Notes: generated from the letters alone by a model not told the origin. Shown: positions 45,342 through 57,745, counted from the stretch's first letter. The stretch: 64,000 bases of DNA from Taxillus chinensis (GCA_023512835.1 CM042089.1:53687427-53751426), one strand, 5' to 3'. Made by a program: numbers and translations.

Positions 45342-46339
45342 TATCACAATGTCAATGAAAACATTGTATGCGAAAGCGAAACGAGATGCCTAAGGTTTGA
45401 CCAAAGTCCAAACTGGGAGCAACTAGTGTTTGAAGCTGACGGGAATGAGGTAGAGGAGACACCCGAGCTACCGGGAGAGATCATATGCCTATTGGAAAGG
45501 GACGATCGCTTATCCATTCCAAGTGAAGACCCAGTAGAAACAGTGAATTTGGGGACGACAGCCGAACCAAAAGAATTGAGGGTAGGGTCTTTGATAGTTA
45601 CCGACATCAAGAAGAAGTTAATCGAGCTGTTAAGAAGCTACATCGATGTTTTTGCATGGTAATACCAAGATATGCCAGGATTAGACACAGATATAGTGCA
45701 ACATCACATACCCGTGAAGCCAGAGTGCAAACCAGTACAACAGAAATTGCGAAGAATGAAACCAGAGATGGTACTGAAGATTAAAGAAGAAGTCAAAAAG
45801 CAATGGGATGCAGGTTTCCTAAGTGTCTCCCACTATCCAGAATGGGTGGCCAATGTGGTACCAGTACCGAAGAAAGGAGGCAAAGTCCGCATATGTGTCG
45901 ACTATAGAGATCTGAACTGGGCCAGTCCGAAATATAACTTCCCGCTTCCTCATATTGATACCTTGGTGGATAATATAGCAAAACACGCTCTATTCTCTGT
46001 TATAATGTGATGTCTTTTGGTCTGAAGAACGCAGGGGCAACCTATCAGCGAGCCATGGTGACCCTATTCCACGACATGATGCATAAAGAAGTCGAGGTCT
46101 ATGTGGATGATATGATAGCTAAATCGCGGAGCACTGAAGATCACATCAAAGTACTCCGTAAGCTTTTTAATAGACTATGGAAATATCAACTCAAATTGAA
46201 CCCGGAAAAGTGCACTTTTGGAGCCATGTCGGGAAAACTGTTAGGTTTCATTATGAGCCAAAAAGGAGTGGAAATTGATCCAGACAAGGTTCGAGCTATC
46301 CAAGAGATGCCCCCACTCCGAACCATCAAGGAGGTCTGA
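45342..46339 (+). pseudogene. pol: Ogre-2 reverse transcriptase
   Basis: Frame 3 covers LRSYIDVFAW, a TAA at 45660, VVPVPKKGGKVRICVDYRDL and ends with ALFSVI at about 46005. A deletion of about 120 bp relative to Ogre-1 removes the block with the first catalytic Asp (MDGFSGYNQ). Frame 2 resumes at SFGLKNAGATYQ and includes YVDDMIAKS, ending at TGA 46337 where Ogre-1 has Arg. The enzyme would be inactive. Confidence 0.87.
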
Positions 46340-46975
46340 GGATTCCTCGGGCGATTGAATTACATTGCTCAATTCATTTCACAATTAACAGCCACATGTG
46401 AACCAATTTTCAAGACTTTATGGAAGAACAATCCAGAAATTTGGAATGACAAATGTCATGAAGCTTTTGACAGGATCAAACAATATCTGTCTAATCCACC
46501 TGTTTTGGTCCCACCAGTACCAGACAGACCTTTGATCTTATACTTGACTATCCAAGGGTCCTCAATGGGTTGTGTCTTGGGGCAACATGATTCTACAGGC
46601 AAGAAGGAGCAGGCCATTTATTATCTGAGCAAGAAGTTCACCATCAATGAAACGAATTACACACCATTGGAAAAGACATGTTGCGCCCTTGTTTGGATAA
46701 CAAGACGATTGAGGCAATACACTCTTTATCATACCACATGGCTGATTTCGAGGCATGATCCACTCAAATATCTCTTGGAAAAGCCATCCATCTCTGAAAG
46801 AATTGCCAAATGGCAATTGGTCCTATCGGAATATGTTATCATTTATGTGCCTCAAAAAGCCATCAAAGGGAGTGCAATAGCTGATTACTTGGCAGACAGA
46901 GCACTAGAAGATTACGAGCCTATGACTGTTGGATTTCCAGATGAGCACATCAACATTCTCACGGCCGAAATATGA
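46340..46975 (+). pseudogene. pol: Ogre-2 RT connection and first RNase H-like domain
   Basis: Frame 2 is open from 46340 to TGA 46973. It contains GFLGRLNYIAQFISQL, WNDKCHEAFDRIKQYL and LILYLTIQGSSMGCVLGQ. The position of the usual first catalytic Asp of RT-linked RNase H is not acidic. TPLEK retains a Glu. The degenerate state is shared with Ogre-1, so it predates both copies. Confidence 0.82.
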
Positions 46976-46987
46976 GACATATGGACG

Positions 46988-48352
46988 ATGTGGTTTGATG
47001 GAGCCTCTAGTCTCTTAGGTCACGGTGTTGGGGCCATCCTGATATCCCCAAAAGGTGAACATTTACCCATGGCAGCAAAGCTAACCTTCCCTTGTACAAA
47101 CAATGTAGCAGAATATGAGGCTTGTGTGATGGGACTTCAAGAAGCAATTAACAAACAAATAAAAAAATTACGAGTGTTCGGTGATTCAGCACTCATCATT
47201 TTTCAAGTAAGGGGTGAATGGGAGACTCGAAACCACAAACTAATCCCCTATCGGGAGTATGTTACAGAGTTAGCCGAGCAATTCGAAGACATCACGTTCG
47301 AGCATATGCCCAGGGAATACAATCAGCTTTCTGATGCACTGGCCACTCTAGCCTCCCTCCTTCGACTAGACACAATGTTGGAAGTCCAGTCTTTTGATAT
47401 CCGTATACAAGATGCTCCTGCACATTGCATGGCCATTGAAGGAAATACTAAAGAAAAACCTTGGTTTGATGACGTCAAACAGTATTTGCTTAAGCAAGAA
47501 TACCCAGCAGAGGCCTCTGAGTCTGATAAAAGGAATATCCGAAGGTCGGCGTCCAACTACTACCTTGATGGTCCCGTTCTATATAAGAGAAACCATGACA
47601 TGGTGTTATTGCGGTGTGTGGCAAAAGAAGAGTCGAAACAAATAATGAAAGAAGTGCATGAAGGAGAATGCGGTTCACACACAAATGGACATGCATTAAC
47701 AAGGCAAATCATGCAAATGGGCTATTATTGGGTAACCATGGAGAAAGATTATATTGAATATGTGCGCAAATGCCTCAAGTGTCAAATTTATGGCGATAAA
47801 ATCCAAGTACCGCCATCTAGACTGCATGAGATGGTTTCCCCGTGGCAGTTTTCGCTTTGGGACATCGACGTTATCGGACCAATCTCGTCAAAAGCTTCCA
47901 ATGGTCACCGCTTCATCTTAGTGGCCATCGATTACTTTACCAAGTGGGTAGAAGCAGCATCATATGCCAACGTCACACAAGCTGTGGTACTTAGATTTAT
48001 GCGGAATAACATCATATGCCGCTATGGACTTCCTAACCAGATCATAACAGACAATGCTGCCAATTTGAACATTCGGATGATGGGTAAGTTGTGCGAAACA
48101 TTCAAAATCCAACACCGCAACTCGACTCCCTATCGCCCCAAAATGAATGGAGCAGTTGAAGCGGCCAATAAGAACATCAAGAACATTATCAAAAAGATGA
48201 CTGAGACATACAAAGATTGGCATGAGAAGCTACCATATACTTTGCATGCTTATCGTACCTCAGTGCGAACATCAACTGGGGCGACTCCGTTTTCTTTGGT
48301 TTATGGTATGGAGGCAGTCTTACCTGTCGAAGTGGAGATACCTTCCCACTGA
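46988..48352 (+). pseudogene. pol: Ogre-2 second RNase H and integrase (454 codons open)
   Basis: This is the longest intact stretch of the element. Residues 1-130 form an archaeal-type RNase H with Asp4 (FDGAS), Glu42 (NNVAEYEA), Asp66 (FGDSALI) and Asp116 (SDALA). Integrase follows: His224, His231, Cys262 and Cys265 (HHCC), then Asp294 (DIDVIGPI), Asp355 (TDNAANL) and Glu391 (NGAVEAANK), which is an exact D-D-35-E spacing. It is a fragment of a polyprotein, bounded by TGA 46973 and TGA 48350, so it lacks its own true start. Confidence 0.9.
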
Positions 48353-48708
48353 ATACTCAAGATACTCAGCTCGAAGAAGCAGAAAGGGCCCAAAGTCGTT
48401 ATGAGCAGTTGAATTTAATTGAGGACAAACGTTTGGCGGCTGTTTGCAGAGGACAGCTATATCAACAGAGAATGATGAACAACTACAATAAAAAGGTGAA
48501 TCCCAGAAGCTTTCAGGTGGGTGACCTCGTCCTCAAGAAGATTTTACCAATTCAACATGACCATAGAGGCAAGTGGACTCCCAATTATGAAGGGCCATAT
48601 GTGGTGAAAAAAGCATTCTCAGGAGGTGCCTTAATCCTTGCCAGAATGGATGGGGATGAGCTCCCTAAACCGGTGAATAGCGATGCGGTGAAAAAGTTCT
48701 ATGCTTAA
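48353..48708 (+). pseudogene. pol: Ogre-2 integrase C-terminus
   Basis: After TGA 48350 and a one-base deletion, frame 1 carries the end of integrase (QRMMNNYNKKVNPRSFQVG to AVKKFYA), closely matching Ogre-1 35495-35770. It lacks a chromodomain. Confidence 0.85.
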
Positions 48709-50165
48709 CTCTCATACCTCTCAACAAGATTCTCATCCCTGCAATGAGCGGACTTGGTGAAAACCCGAAAGGGCACCAAGGGTAAAATACAAAGCTCCAA
48801 CAAAAGACAAAGAAGCAAATAAAGGCGGACTTAGTGAAAACCCAAAAGGGCACCAAGGGTAAAATACAAAGCCAACGACAAATCCTGAAGGGTGAAAGCA
48901 ATTAGAATCCAAGGATCAGGACCACCTAAAACAGGGTCCTTTGCAAACAGTGGAAACAGCATCACCTAAAGACAGTAGCTACAAACGGTGGAAGACTTGG
49001 TCAAACCTAAGGCATACTCGAATCAAATTTGTATATTATGCTTTTTAAAGACTTGTAATTCTGTTTATCAGATTATAACAATAGGGCACTTTTTATGATA
49101 CATATATGTCTTGTGGGATCAAACCAGCAAAATCCCATTTTATATCCTTAATCATATTTTATCATCTTCATTTCACATTTAAGTAGAATATCTTAAATCC
49201 CCAGTAAGCTCTTTTAGCATTGCCTTATGAGTAGGGTCAAGCTCAAAATCCCCAAACAGATTAAGTCCCCCAACTCAGAGTACCCATATCTCCACAGAAT
49301 ATCACTATCCCCAGAGAAGCCGTCAAGTCAAGCTCCTCAATGCGGCGAAGCTAAATTAAACAGACCCTTCATCCACAAAAGGGAGTTCCCCAGCAAAGAT
49401 AGAGCAGACTCCCCATCCAAATAGAAAATTGTTCCCCAACGAGTTGAATGTTAACCAACCTCTCCAAAACCAGTGATGACAAATCTCCAGTCCTGGCCAA
49501 ACCCTCAGTGATACATCACATTGCATTCGATGCATACATCGCATTGCATCACGTTGCATCATATTTCACCACAGGTTGAGGTTTATGTATCCCCCCATAC
49601 AGCAAATTGCATTCCATGCCTCATTTGTATACATTTAACACATTCTCCAATTTCAGGAATGTTATCACCTTTGAAGATCCTAAGAGCTCATCCTCAGCAA
49701 GCTTCACATCAAGCCTTCCTAGCTTTCTTTGTTCAACTGTACAAATCTTTCTTTACAATTTCCCCAAGCTCGAAAAGCACCCTTTTGACACTCGAATAAA
49801 CTTCTTCCCTTTTCGAGTAACCTCGTAGAGCGATCTCATTGAGTGAACTCGTACAGGGAGCCCATATGTCCTCCTTAACAATCATGTACTCTTGTCAGGC
49901 CCTAGATGCCTTTTCAATTCCTATCAGGCCTTGGATGCCTTTTCCCTTTTTGTTAGGCCTTGGATGCCTTTTCAATTTCCTGTTAGGCCCTAGATGCCTT
50001 TTCAATTCTTGTCAGGCCTTGGATGCCTTTTCAATTTCCTGTTAGGCCCTAGATGCCTTTTCAATTGTTGTTAGGCCTTGGATGCCTTTTCCCTTTTTGT
50101 CAGGCCTTGGATGCCTTTTCAATTCCTGTCAGGCCTTGGATGCCTTTTCCCTTTCTGTCAGGCCA
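48709..50165 (+). other. Ogre-2 3' UTR
   Basis: It begins with two GCGGACTT(G/A)GTGAAAAC units (48748, 48824), as in Ogre-1, and runs to the 29-bp array at 49894. The 37-bp array of Ogre-1 is absent. No polypurine tract is seen before the truncated LTR. Confidence 0.8.
49894..50165 (+). repeat. 29-30-bp minisatellite, about 9 units, in Ogre-2 3' UTR
   Basis: Units read AGGCCTTGGATGCCTTTTC followed by AATTCCTGTC or CCTTTTTGTT. The last partial unit (GGCCATGAA) runs directly into LTR D3. Confidence 0.95.
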
Positions 50166-52840
50166 TGAATAGGTCCTTAGAGATTCCCTGCGATTTGCAC
50201 AAGATGGATGTATTGACACTAACCGAGAAGCCCAAAATTGATAACCTCTGTTGCCGCCCCTAAAAGGCCCCAAGATCAATGCCGGGTGATAGAGGATGAA
50301 ATTTGGAGACTAACGCACTTGACAGAGCTCAATTCTGATTTAAAATGAAGAAGTTATGGCCAAAACAACTTTTCGTTGGAAAAAGTCAAACTTGCCAAAA
50401 GATGGTCAATGCCCCTGGTCAAACTGCCCGGAAAAGTGACTGTGTGAAATTCTCCAAAACATCTACGAGTCTTCCTAAACAATCCCCAAAAGGTCGTCTA
50501 TTTTTGCATTTTGGGTGGGGGTAAAAAGGTAATTAAAAGTTTAAAAAAAAAACTTGACTCGTAGCCTCGAAGTGTCGCCAGGTCGAAGCTTCGAAGACTC
50601 GAAGCCTCGAAGACTCGAAGCCTCGAAGCCTCAAAGCCTGTAAGCTTGCCGACACTCCGACCTGCCGACACTTCGACCCATTGACCATTGACCCACGACC
50701 TACGAGCTTCGACCCACGACCTACGAACCTACGACCCATGGATCTTCGACCCACGACCTACGAACCTACGACCCACGGATCTTCGACCATTGACCTTCAA
50801 CCCTTCAACTCTTGACCTTTGACCCATTGACTGTTGACCTTCGACCCGTTGACCATTGACCTTCGACCCACCGACCCTCGACCTTGCCGACACTTCGACC
50901 CGTTGACCGTTGACCTTCAACCTGCCGACACTTTGGCCCTATTGACCTTTGACCTTCGTTGTTTGGTTGCATTTCCGCCAACTATTTCCTATGCAGTCAC
51001 AACACCTGTTTTTCATGCGCTGGCCATCTGACAGAATCATTTTTCAACGCCTGTCAGTCACATGTGCTAAAATAAAAATTAAAAAGGACAAATCACGAGC
51101 TGCAGGTTACCAAACCATCCGACAACGCACAGAACCTGCAATTAAAAACGCTGACATTCATAATAGAGCATTAAATGCAGCAATTAATGACAATCCAGTC
51201 AAAATTCTGCCAGCCTTTTAAATTCAGTCTCCTGTCCACACGAAACACATAGAGTCCCCTAATCTCTGACGAAAAACCCTTTTGCCATTTTTTCATACCC
51301 AGCTCCCTTATCCAAAAAAAAGAAGGAAACTTCTGCAAAAAAAAAAAACCAGAGAACACCCCAAAGTTCAACAAAAATTTTCTACTTCCAGATTTTCGCC
51401 CAGAGAGAACACCCAGAGTTCGGACGACCAAAAGCTTTCTGAGAGAAAAAAAGAGATTAAAACAAACAAAAAAACAGAGTGTGTAAACTCAGGAAAACCC
51501 AGTCTCTCTTCTCCACCCCCTCTTTCCAATTCCTCTTGCTCGAATATCTCATTCCAGCTCTATTCTTTTCCCAGAAAAAGAAAAACAAATAAAAAGCTTC
51601 CTATTCGATACATACTTTTCTCCCTTACGAGTATCTTTTCTCAAAACAGACAAAAGTCCCACAAACTCTCTCTTTCACTCTTACGGGTTCTTTCCCTCTC
51701 AAAATCCCAACTGATTTTTGCCATTTGCGCTACTGGGACTTGGTGATTTGGTAATTCAAGCAGGCGACTGTCGGTGCAGACAAGGATTCAAACGAAAGTC
51801 CGGTGTTGAAGCCCAAAGTCGGTTTTGTATTTATTACTTTTTTTTAGCTTATGTATATTCATATTTGATGTCATACGTAGTGTTTTTTTTTATGTGGTTG
51901 GGTATATGTTGTATTTTACTGTATTTTCCTTTTTTTATGTTGTTGGTATGTGTTGTATTTTCCTTGTATTTTGTAGATGTTGTATGCTGTAATATGTAAA
52001 GAAATAGTAAGGAAAAAAGAGAGAGCAAAAAGAGGAATGAAAATGAAAAAAACAAAAAAAAGAGAGGAAAAAGAGAGAGGATGGCTTCATTTTTTATTGT
52101 ATGTCATCATCACACAATTCACGTTTTATTCGGATATGCATATATTTTGATATGGCCAATTCTTAAACAAAAAACAAAATGTTTCCACAAAATATTTTCT
52201 AAAACGTGTTCAATAAAAGGTTTTCAAAATGTTTTCAAAAGTGTCTCCTTAAAAAAACAAAAAAACAAAAACAAAACAAAAACAAAAACAAAACATTTTT
52301 TTAACAAAACACAGAAACCAAAAAAATGTTTTCTTACCCAGAAAACCAAAAAAAGGAAAATAAAAAAAACATATTTCCATTTTTTAGGACTTTAATTTCT
52401 AAAATAAAACCAAAAACCAAAACAAACCCCTAAGATCTCATTCTCCACTTCAAACAAAAACCCAAAACTTTTTTAGGATTCCCTTTAGAAATTTAGGGTA
52501 AATCCATTTTAATCATGACTTTGATAAATAACTTAGCTAAATAAAAATCATAGACATTTTTTAGGAAATCTAACCCAGTCATAGCAGTGCAAATAAAATA
52601 GAAAACCTCCTCCTCCAAAAATAGATACCGAAAGGGCGTTGTGGGGGTGCTAATCCTTCCCTACACGTAATCAACTCCCGAACCCTTCTTTGATAACGCA
52701 AACCACACCTTTAAAATACCCAAAAGTAGAGGGTATCCAACTGTACCCCAAAAAACAGTTGGTGGCGACTCTAAATTTTCTCACCATTGGTTTAGTTTGA
52801 ACTCACCCCAAACGGGCTCGGACGAAAACCATTGATGACA
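50166..52840 (+). mobile_element. LTR D3 of Ogre-2, first 78 bp missing
   Basis: It starts TGAATAGGTCC, which matches position 15491 of LTR D1, and ends ATTGATGACA. It is a diverged subfamily, with its own W-box zone at 50550-50965 (about 14 TTGAC(C/T)) and a shorter A-rich tract. Confidence 0.85.
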
Positions 52841-54137
52841 TCTGCAAGTTGATCATCCGTAGTAACATGTTTGAGAGATATATGTTTTTTGAGAACATGA
52901 TCTTGGATGAAGTGATACCTGACTTCAATGTGCTTAGTCTTTGAGTGCATAACAGGGTTGTTGCTGATGGCAATCGCACTGGTATTGTCGCAGTACAGTA
53001 GAACAGATGTCATGTTGAACCCATAATCAGTAAGTTGACTATGTATCTAGAGAAGTTGTACGCAGCAACTCCTAGCAGCTATATATTCCGCCTCAGCAGT
53101 AGAGGTTGATATGGAATTCTAATTCTTACTGAACCATGAAATCAACCTGTTTCCAAGGAACTGACAAGTACCGCTAGTGCTCTAACTGTCGATGCGACAC
53201 CCGACAAAATCAGCATCTGAATATCTGAATAAAAAGAAGTTGGACTCCTTTGGATATCAGAGTCCCAAATTCACTGTCCCTTTGAGATACCGCAAGATCC
53301 GTTTTACATGAAGCATGTGTGACTTTTTGGGATTCGCCTGATATCTTGCACAAATGCAAGTTGCAAACATAATATCCAAGCGACTTGCTATAAGATACAG
53401 CAATGATCTTATCATCCCTCTGTATTAAGTCACATTTACTGATTCTCTGTTAAGATCAGGATCGAACTTAGCACTGACTGGCATGGGAGTCTTCACGGGA
53501 GTTGAGTTTTGCATTCCAAACTTCTTGATTAAGTCCCGTGTGTACTTAGCTTGGTTGATGAAGATTCCATCCTTCGTTTGTTTAACTTTTATGCCAAGGA
53601 AGTACGATAATTCTCCCATCATGCTCATTTCGAACTTGCCAGTAATCAACTTTGCAAACTCTTCACAAAGCTTCGGATTAGAGGATCCGAAAATGATATC
53701 ATCCACATATATCTGTATGATCAGAGAATGACCCTCTTTCCGTAGGAATAATGTGGTGTCTATCTTCCCTTTTCTGAAATCATGTTCGAGCAAGAATTCA
53801 GACAATGTGTCGTACCAAGCTCTTGGAGCTTGCTTCAATCCCTACAAGGCTTTCCGTAGGTTATAAACCATATGTTCAGCCTTGTGTTCAACGAAACCCA
53901 GAGTTTGTTTAACATAAACCTCCTCTTGAAGATCTCCATTAAGAAAAGCGCTCTTGACGTCCATTTGATAAACTGTGAAGTTTTCATGTAATGCATAAGC
54001 AGGAGCATTCGGATCACCTCAAGTCTAGCTACTGGAGCAAAGGTTTCATCATAATCAATGCCTTCTTATTGACGATATCCTTTGGCTACCAGTCATGCTT
54101 TGTTCCGGATTACTATTCCATCAGTATCTAGTTTGTT
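52841..54137 (-). pseudogene. pol: Copia-2 RT and RNase H
   Basis: 53838-53425 encodes MKQAPRAWYDTLSEFL and IQIYVDDIIFGSSNPKL (YVDD active site). The upstream RT part is out of frame (54017-53839). RNase H fragments at 53100-52841 include YCDNTSAIAISNNP and HIEVRYHFIQDH. The 3' end is lost at LTR D3. Stops near 53130 and 53420 separate the pieces. Confidence 0.85.
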
Positions 54138-55676
54138 CTAGAACACCCATTTCACTCCAATGACTTGTTGTGACCTCGGCCTTGGTACTAAAGTCCACAC
54201 TTCATTCCTCTTGAACTGATTAAGCTCTTTTTGCATAGTGTCTATCCAGTTTGAATCTTGAAGGGCTTCATCCACCACCTTTGGCTCTATCTGTGATAGA
54301 AAACAAGAGTAGAGGCACAGGTTGGAAGTAGCTGCCCTTGTTCTGACTCCAATAGTAGGATCACCAATCACTTGATTTAATGGGTGGTTTCGAGTCCACC
54401 TATAGTTTTGTGCAAGTGGTGGTGAATAATCAACAATTTGAAGCTCTGCCAAATTGGGTGGATCTTGTACATTGGCTGGTTGAGCTTCTTCCGGGCCAGC
54501 TATATTCGTATGATGAACAGTTTTGGAAGTACTTTGAGGTTCTTCGGCACTATGACTTTTAGTATTAACTGGTCCGGATGGACTAGAAAGTTCTCCGGTG
54601 TTATGGATGTCCGTATCAATTTGTCCGGAGTTGAGTGGAAGTCCTGAGTCTGAATCTTTGGAAGCATCATCAATGACATTTCTTCTTGCATCTCTTGTGT
54701 TTAGTGATTCATCAGGAGTAGTGGCAGGAACATGTTGGAGCTGAGAATAATCAATCGCGTCCATACGATCCTGCACATTTGAATTTGAAGATCCTATACT
54801 TGACAAGTCAAGGTTAGATTCATCAAAATCAACATGGATAGATTCTTCAACTGTTAAACATTTTCTATTGAAGATGCGATAAGCTTTGCTGTGTATTGAA
54901 TATCCTACAAAGATCCCATCATCGGATTTTGGCTCAAATTTACTCCGGGCCTCTTTGCCGTTGTTTAACACATAGCAAGCACACCCAAAAAATTTGAAAT
55001 GAGAGATTAACGGCTTCCTGCCTCTCCACATCTCATAGGGTGTTTTCATGGTTACCTTATTGATAAGAGTTCTGTTCTGAACATAGCATGCAGTGGACAT
55101 AGCTTCACCCCATAGAGTAAGAGGAAACTTTGCCCCTGCTAACATTGATCTACCAACTTCGACTAAAGTGCAATTCTTACGCTCAGCAACTCCATTTTAT
55201 TGTGGAATCCTGGGCGCAGAGAAGTCGTGCTGAATGCCCTGTTCAGAACAATAGGATCTCATATCGGAAAAGTCAAATTCCGTACCATAATCACTCCTGG
55301 TGCATTTAATGCTCAGTCCTTGTGAATTGCTTATCCAGTTGAAGAGATCTACGAGATGTTCAAAGGTTTGATCCTTCAATTTCAGGAACATCACCCATGT
55401 ATACTTGGTGAAGTCATCAATAACCACAAGGGTATATCTCGCACCAGCAAGAGAAGAAATTGAAATGGGACCACAAAGGTCCATATGAAGAAGTTACAGT
55501 GGAGCAGTTATTGAATTAACTAATTTGCTCTTAAAGCTATGCTTGGTCTGCTTGCCAAGTTGGCATTCTTGACAGAGAGAGTCTCTAGAGTATTTATGTT
55601 TGGGCAGACCATTTACAAAGTCAAGCGACGCTAGTTTAGACAAAGTCTTAAAATTTAAATGAGCACAACGCTTGTG
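54138..55676 (-). pseudogene. pol: Copia-2 integrase
   Basis: 55484-55197 encodes MDLCGPISISSLAGARYTLV, the integrase core start, and TRSDYGTEF; the usual D-N-G around the second Asp reads D-Y-G. 55145-54138 is a 335-residue open stretch with GCACYVLNNGKEARSKFEPK, VGYSIHSKAYRIFN, a long Ser/Pro/Asp-rich linker and the RT lead-in WTLVPRPRSQQVIGVKWVF. A stop at about 55197 separates them. Confidence 0.85.
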
Positions 55677-56281
55677 CTATAACCAACTTTCTTCATCTGA
55701 TACTTTAGTGAGGAAGCATACAGGGTCAGAAGAATTATTTCTTAAGACCAATGAGTATATGTCCCCATCTCTTAATCTGGATAACTTAATATCTCTGGAT
55801 AAGTTTTCCCTAACTGTGCAAGTGTTGGACATAAAGGAAACAATAAATCTTTTGTCACATGAATTACTGACACTCAGCAGATTATGTTTCAAACCTTCAA
55901 CTAGTGCAACTTTAGTAATTGATACACAGCCGTTGGTTAAAGTGCCATACCCCACAGTCTTACCTTTACTGTTGTCACTATATGATATAGATGGGCCTCG
56001 TTTGTCAGCAACTTCTTAGAGCAGAGACTGATCACCCGTCATATGTCAGGAGCATCCACCATCGAGGATCCACTTGCTTTGATTGATCTTTAACTTCAAG
56101 TGGTCTAGCAATGCATTCTAAAGATGCTCCTACACGACAATAATTTACATTTTGGTGCCCAAACTTGTTTCGGGCGGTTAGGAGAAACAACAACGTTGTC
56201 AACTGTTCCAAATTTTGCTTTGTTAGGAACTTTAGGTTTCCAGATTGACTTTACTTTGTTAGTGTCAGTTGCTTCTTTTCT
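55677..56281 (-). pseudogene. pol: Copia-2 protease and GAG-pre-integrase start
   Basis: The minus strand reads SKWILDGGCS, a stop, then HMTGD near 56070-56020. The catalytic DSG triad is DGG. Downstream is VGYGTLTNGCVSITKVALVE (55955 onward) and LLSVSNSCDKRFIVSF. Copia-1 has DSG intact at the same position. Confidence 0.82.
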
Positions 56282-57745
56282 TCAGGTTTTCTTGGGAGAG
56301 TTACTCCTTTGAGATTTAGATTTAGATTTGCTCGAAAAACCCTTTTTGATGAATTGCTCTTCATTAATATGAACTTGATTACAAAGCCAGTCATCAGATA
56401 GGCTCCAACACTTATAGTGATAATGGCTTATTTCTCTACAGATGGAACAGACACTATAATGCGGAGCACAAACAAGGGATACAGGTTTCTTAGGTTTTAC
56501 AGGTTTTCTATTCTGTTCCCTATGGCCTAATCCTTTGCGATTGGGTGATGCGCTCTTGGCCCTAGATGCGTCAGCCTTAGCCTTTCCTTTCTTTCTGGGT
56601 GCTAAAATTTCAGCTTTAACTGCAGCAGCCTTCCCTTCATCGTTAGGTACGGGTGCTACTACTTTGGGATCAATAGTAACAGCCTCTCTTCCACAGTCAT
56701 AAACTATGGTGCCACCTGAAATGAAACCATCCAATAGTTTAGATGTACTAACAGGATAAAGGTTGGTTAGTTTCGAAATGAAATCCGAGGGACACTCAGT
56801 AGCTTGTGTGGAGGTTGATAGTTTGGATCCAAGGCCAGGTTTAACTCGGATGTCATCCGGATCAGTCCTAAACGTAGAGACTATTTCCCCCAATTTTAGC
56901 CACTTATGATTTATTTTCTTTTCCTTTTCAAGTTTATTCTCGAGTCTTTTAAGATTAACAGTTAGGCCGGTTAGGTTGGTATTTAGCAAATGATTTTCAG
57001 CTCTTAGGACACGATACCAAGCCTCTTTACTCCTGAAGTCAGCTATGTCTTTTTCAAGTCTTGCAATAGTAAATTCAAGACGTTTAGTCTGACTTTCCAT
57101 ATCTTTGTACATTTGAGTAATTATTAGTCTCTCATTCTTTTCATGATCACGTTCAACAGTAAGAGATTCTAATTTACTCAAGAGCTCAGAGATAGAAGGT
57201 ACCTCAGTATTTGCCATGAGGCAGACATTCGGCTTCGGGGTTGGCTAATCATCAGAGGATTCCTTCTCTTCTTCCGAGCCACTGATGTACTTCGTGACGA
57301 ACGCCTTCCTCTTGTCCTTTCTATTTTCTGAGGCGGAGCGTCAGGGTTTAACCTTTCACTTTTATCAGCCGTCTTTGATTTGGATTTACAGTCCTTAGCC
57401 CAGTGATCGGGTTTCCCATAGTTGTAGCATTCTTGGGAACTCGACTCTGATCACTCCTTCCTTTTGGATGATGATGAGTAGCCTCTTTTGAATCCTTTTC
57501 TACTTTTCTGTAGAAATCGCTCGAAGGATTTGACCAGAGGAGCTATTTCTTCTTCAGCGTCCGAGTCAGAGTTCTCTGACTCTTCCGTATCATCATCCTG
57601 ATGTATGCTGAAACATTCCGTAGCTTTGAAAGCTACCCCATTTTCTTTCCGAGCTATTTTCTCATCTCGGTCAGTGTATTTGAACCTGACCTTATGAGTC
57701 CATAGCTCTCCGTATAGTTCTTCAAGGGGAACATACTACCAGTTC
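56282..57745 (-). pseudogene. gag: Copia-2 gag, 5'-truncated
   Basis: 57217-56282 is open for 311 codons: a coiled coil (residues about 10-110, ITQMYKDMESQTKRLEF), a basic linker and the CCHC motif CSICREISHYHYKC at residues 257-270. Upstream, 57388-57429 holds the nucleocapsid knuckle CYNYGKPDHWAKDC, where the second Cys is Tyr. The N-terminal capsid is missing because a CACTA end interrupts at 57745. Stops separate the two parts. Confidence 0.83.

Larger units (their letters stand above)
43785..52840 (+). mobile_element. Ogre-2: 5'-truncated Tat/Ogre-type element
   Basis: It is homologous to Ogre-1 from protease to LTR end. The 5' LTR, ORF1 and gag are missing. The 3' LTR lacks its first 78 bp. 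The right border CATTGATGACA is followed by Copia-2 RNase H sequence, so the element was inserted in, or joined to, Copia-2. Target duplication cannot be checked because of the 5' truncation. Confidence 0.88.
52841..57745 (-). mobile_element. Copia-2: SIRE/Maximus-like element, both ends truncated
   Basis: It belongs to the same family and orientation as Copia-1. RNase H starts abruptly at LTR D3, and gag ends abruptly at the CACTA terminus. It shows empty sites for solo LTR B1 (about 57350) and retains the integrase linker that is deleted in Copia-1. Confidence 0.88.
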
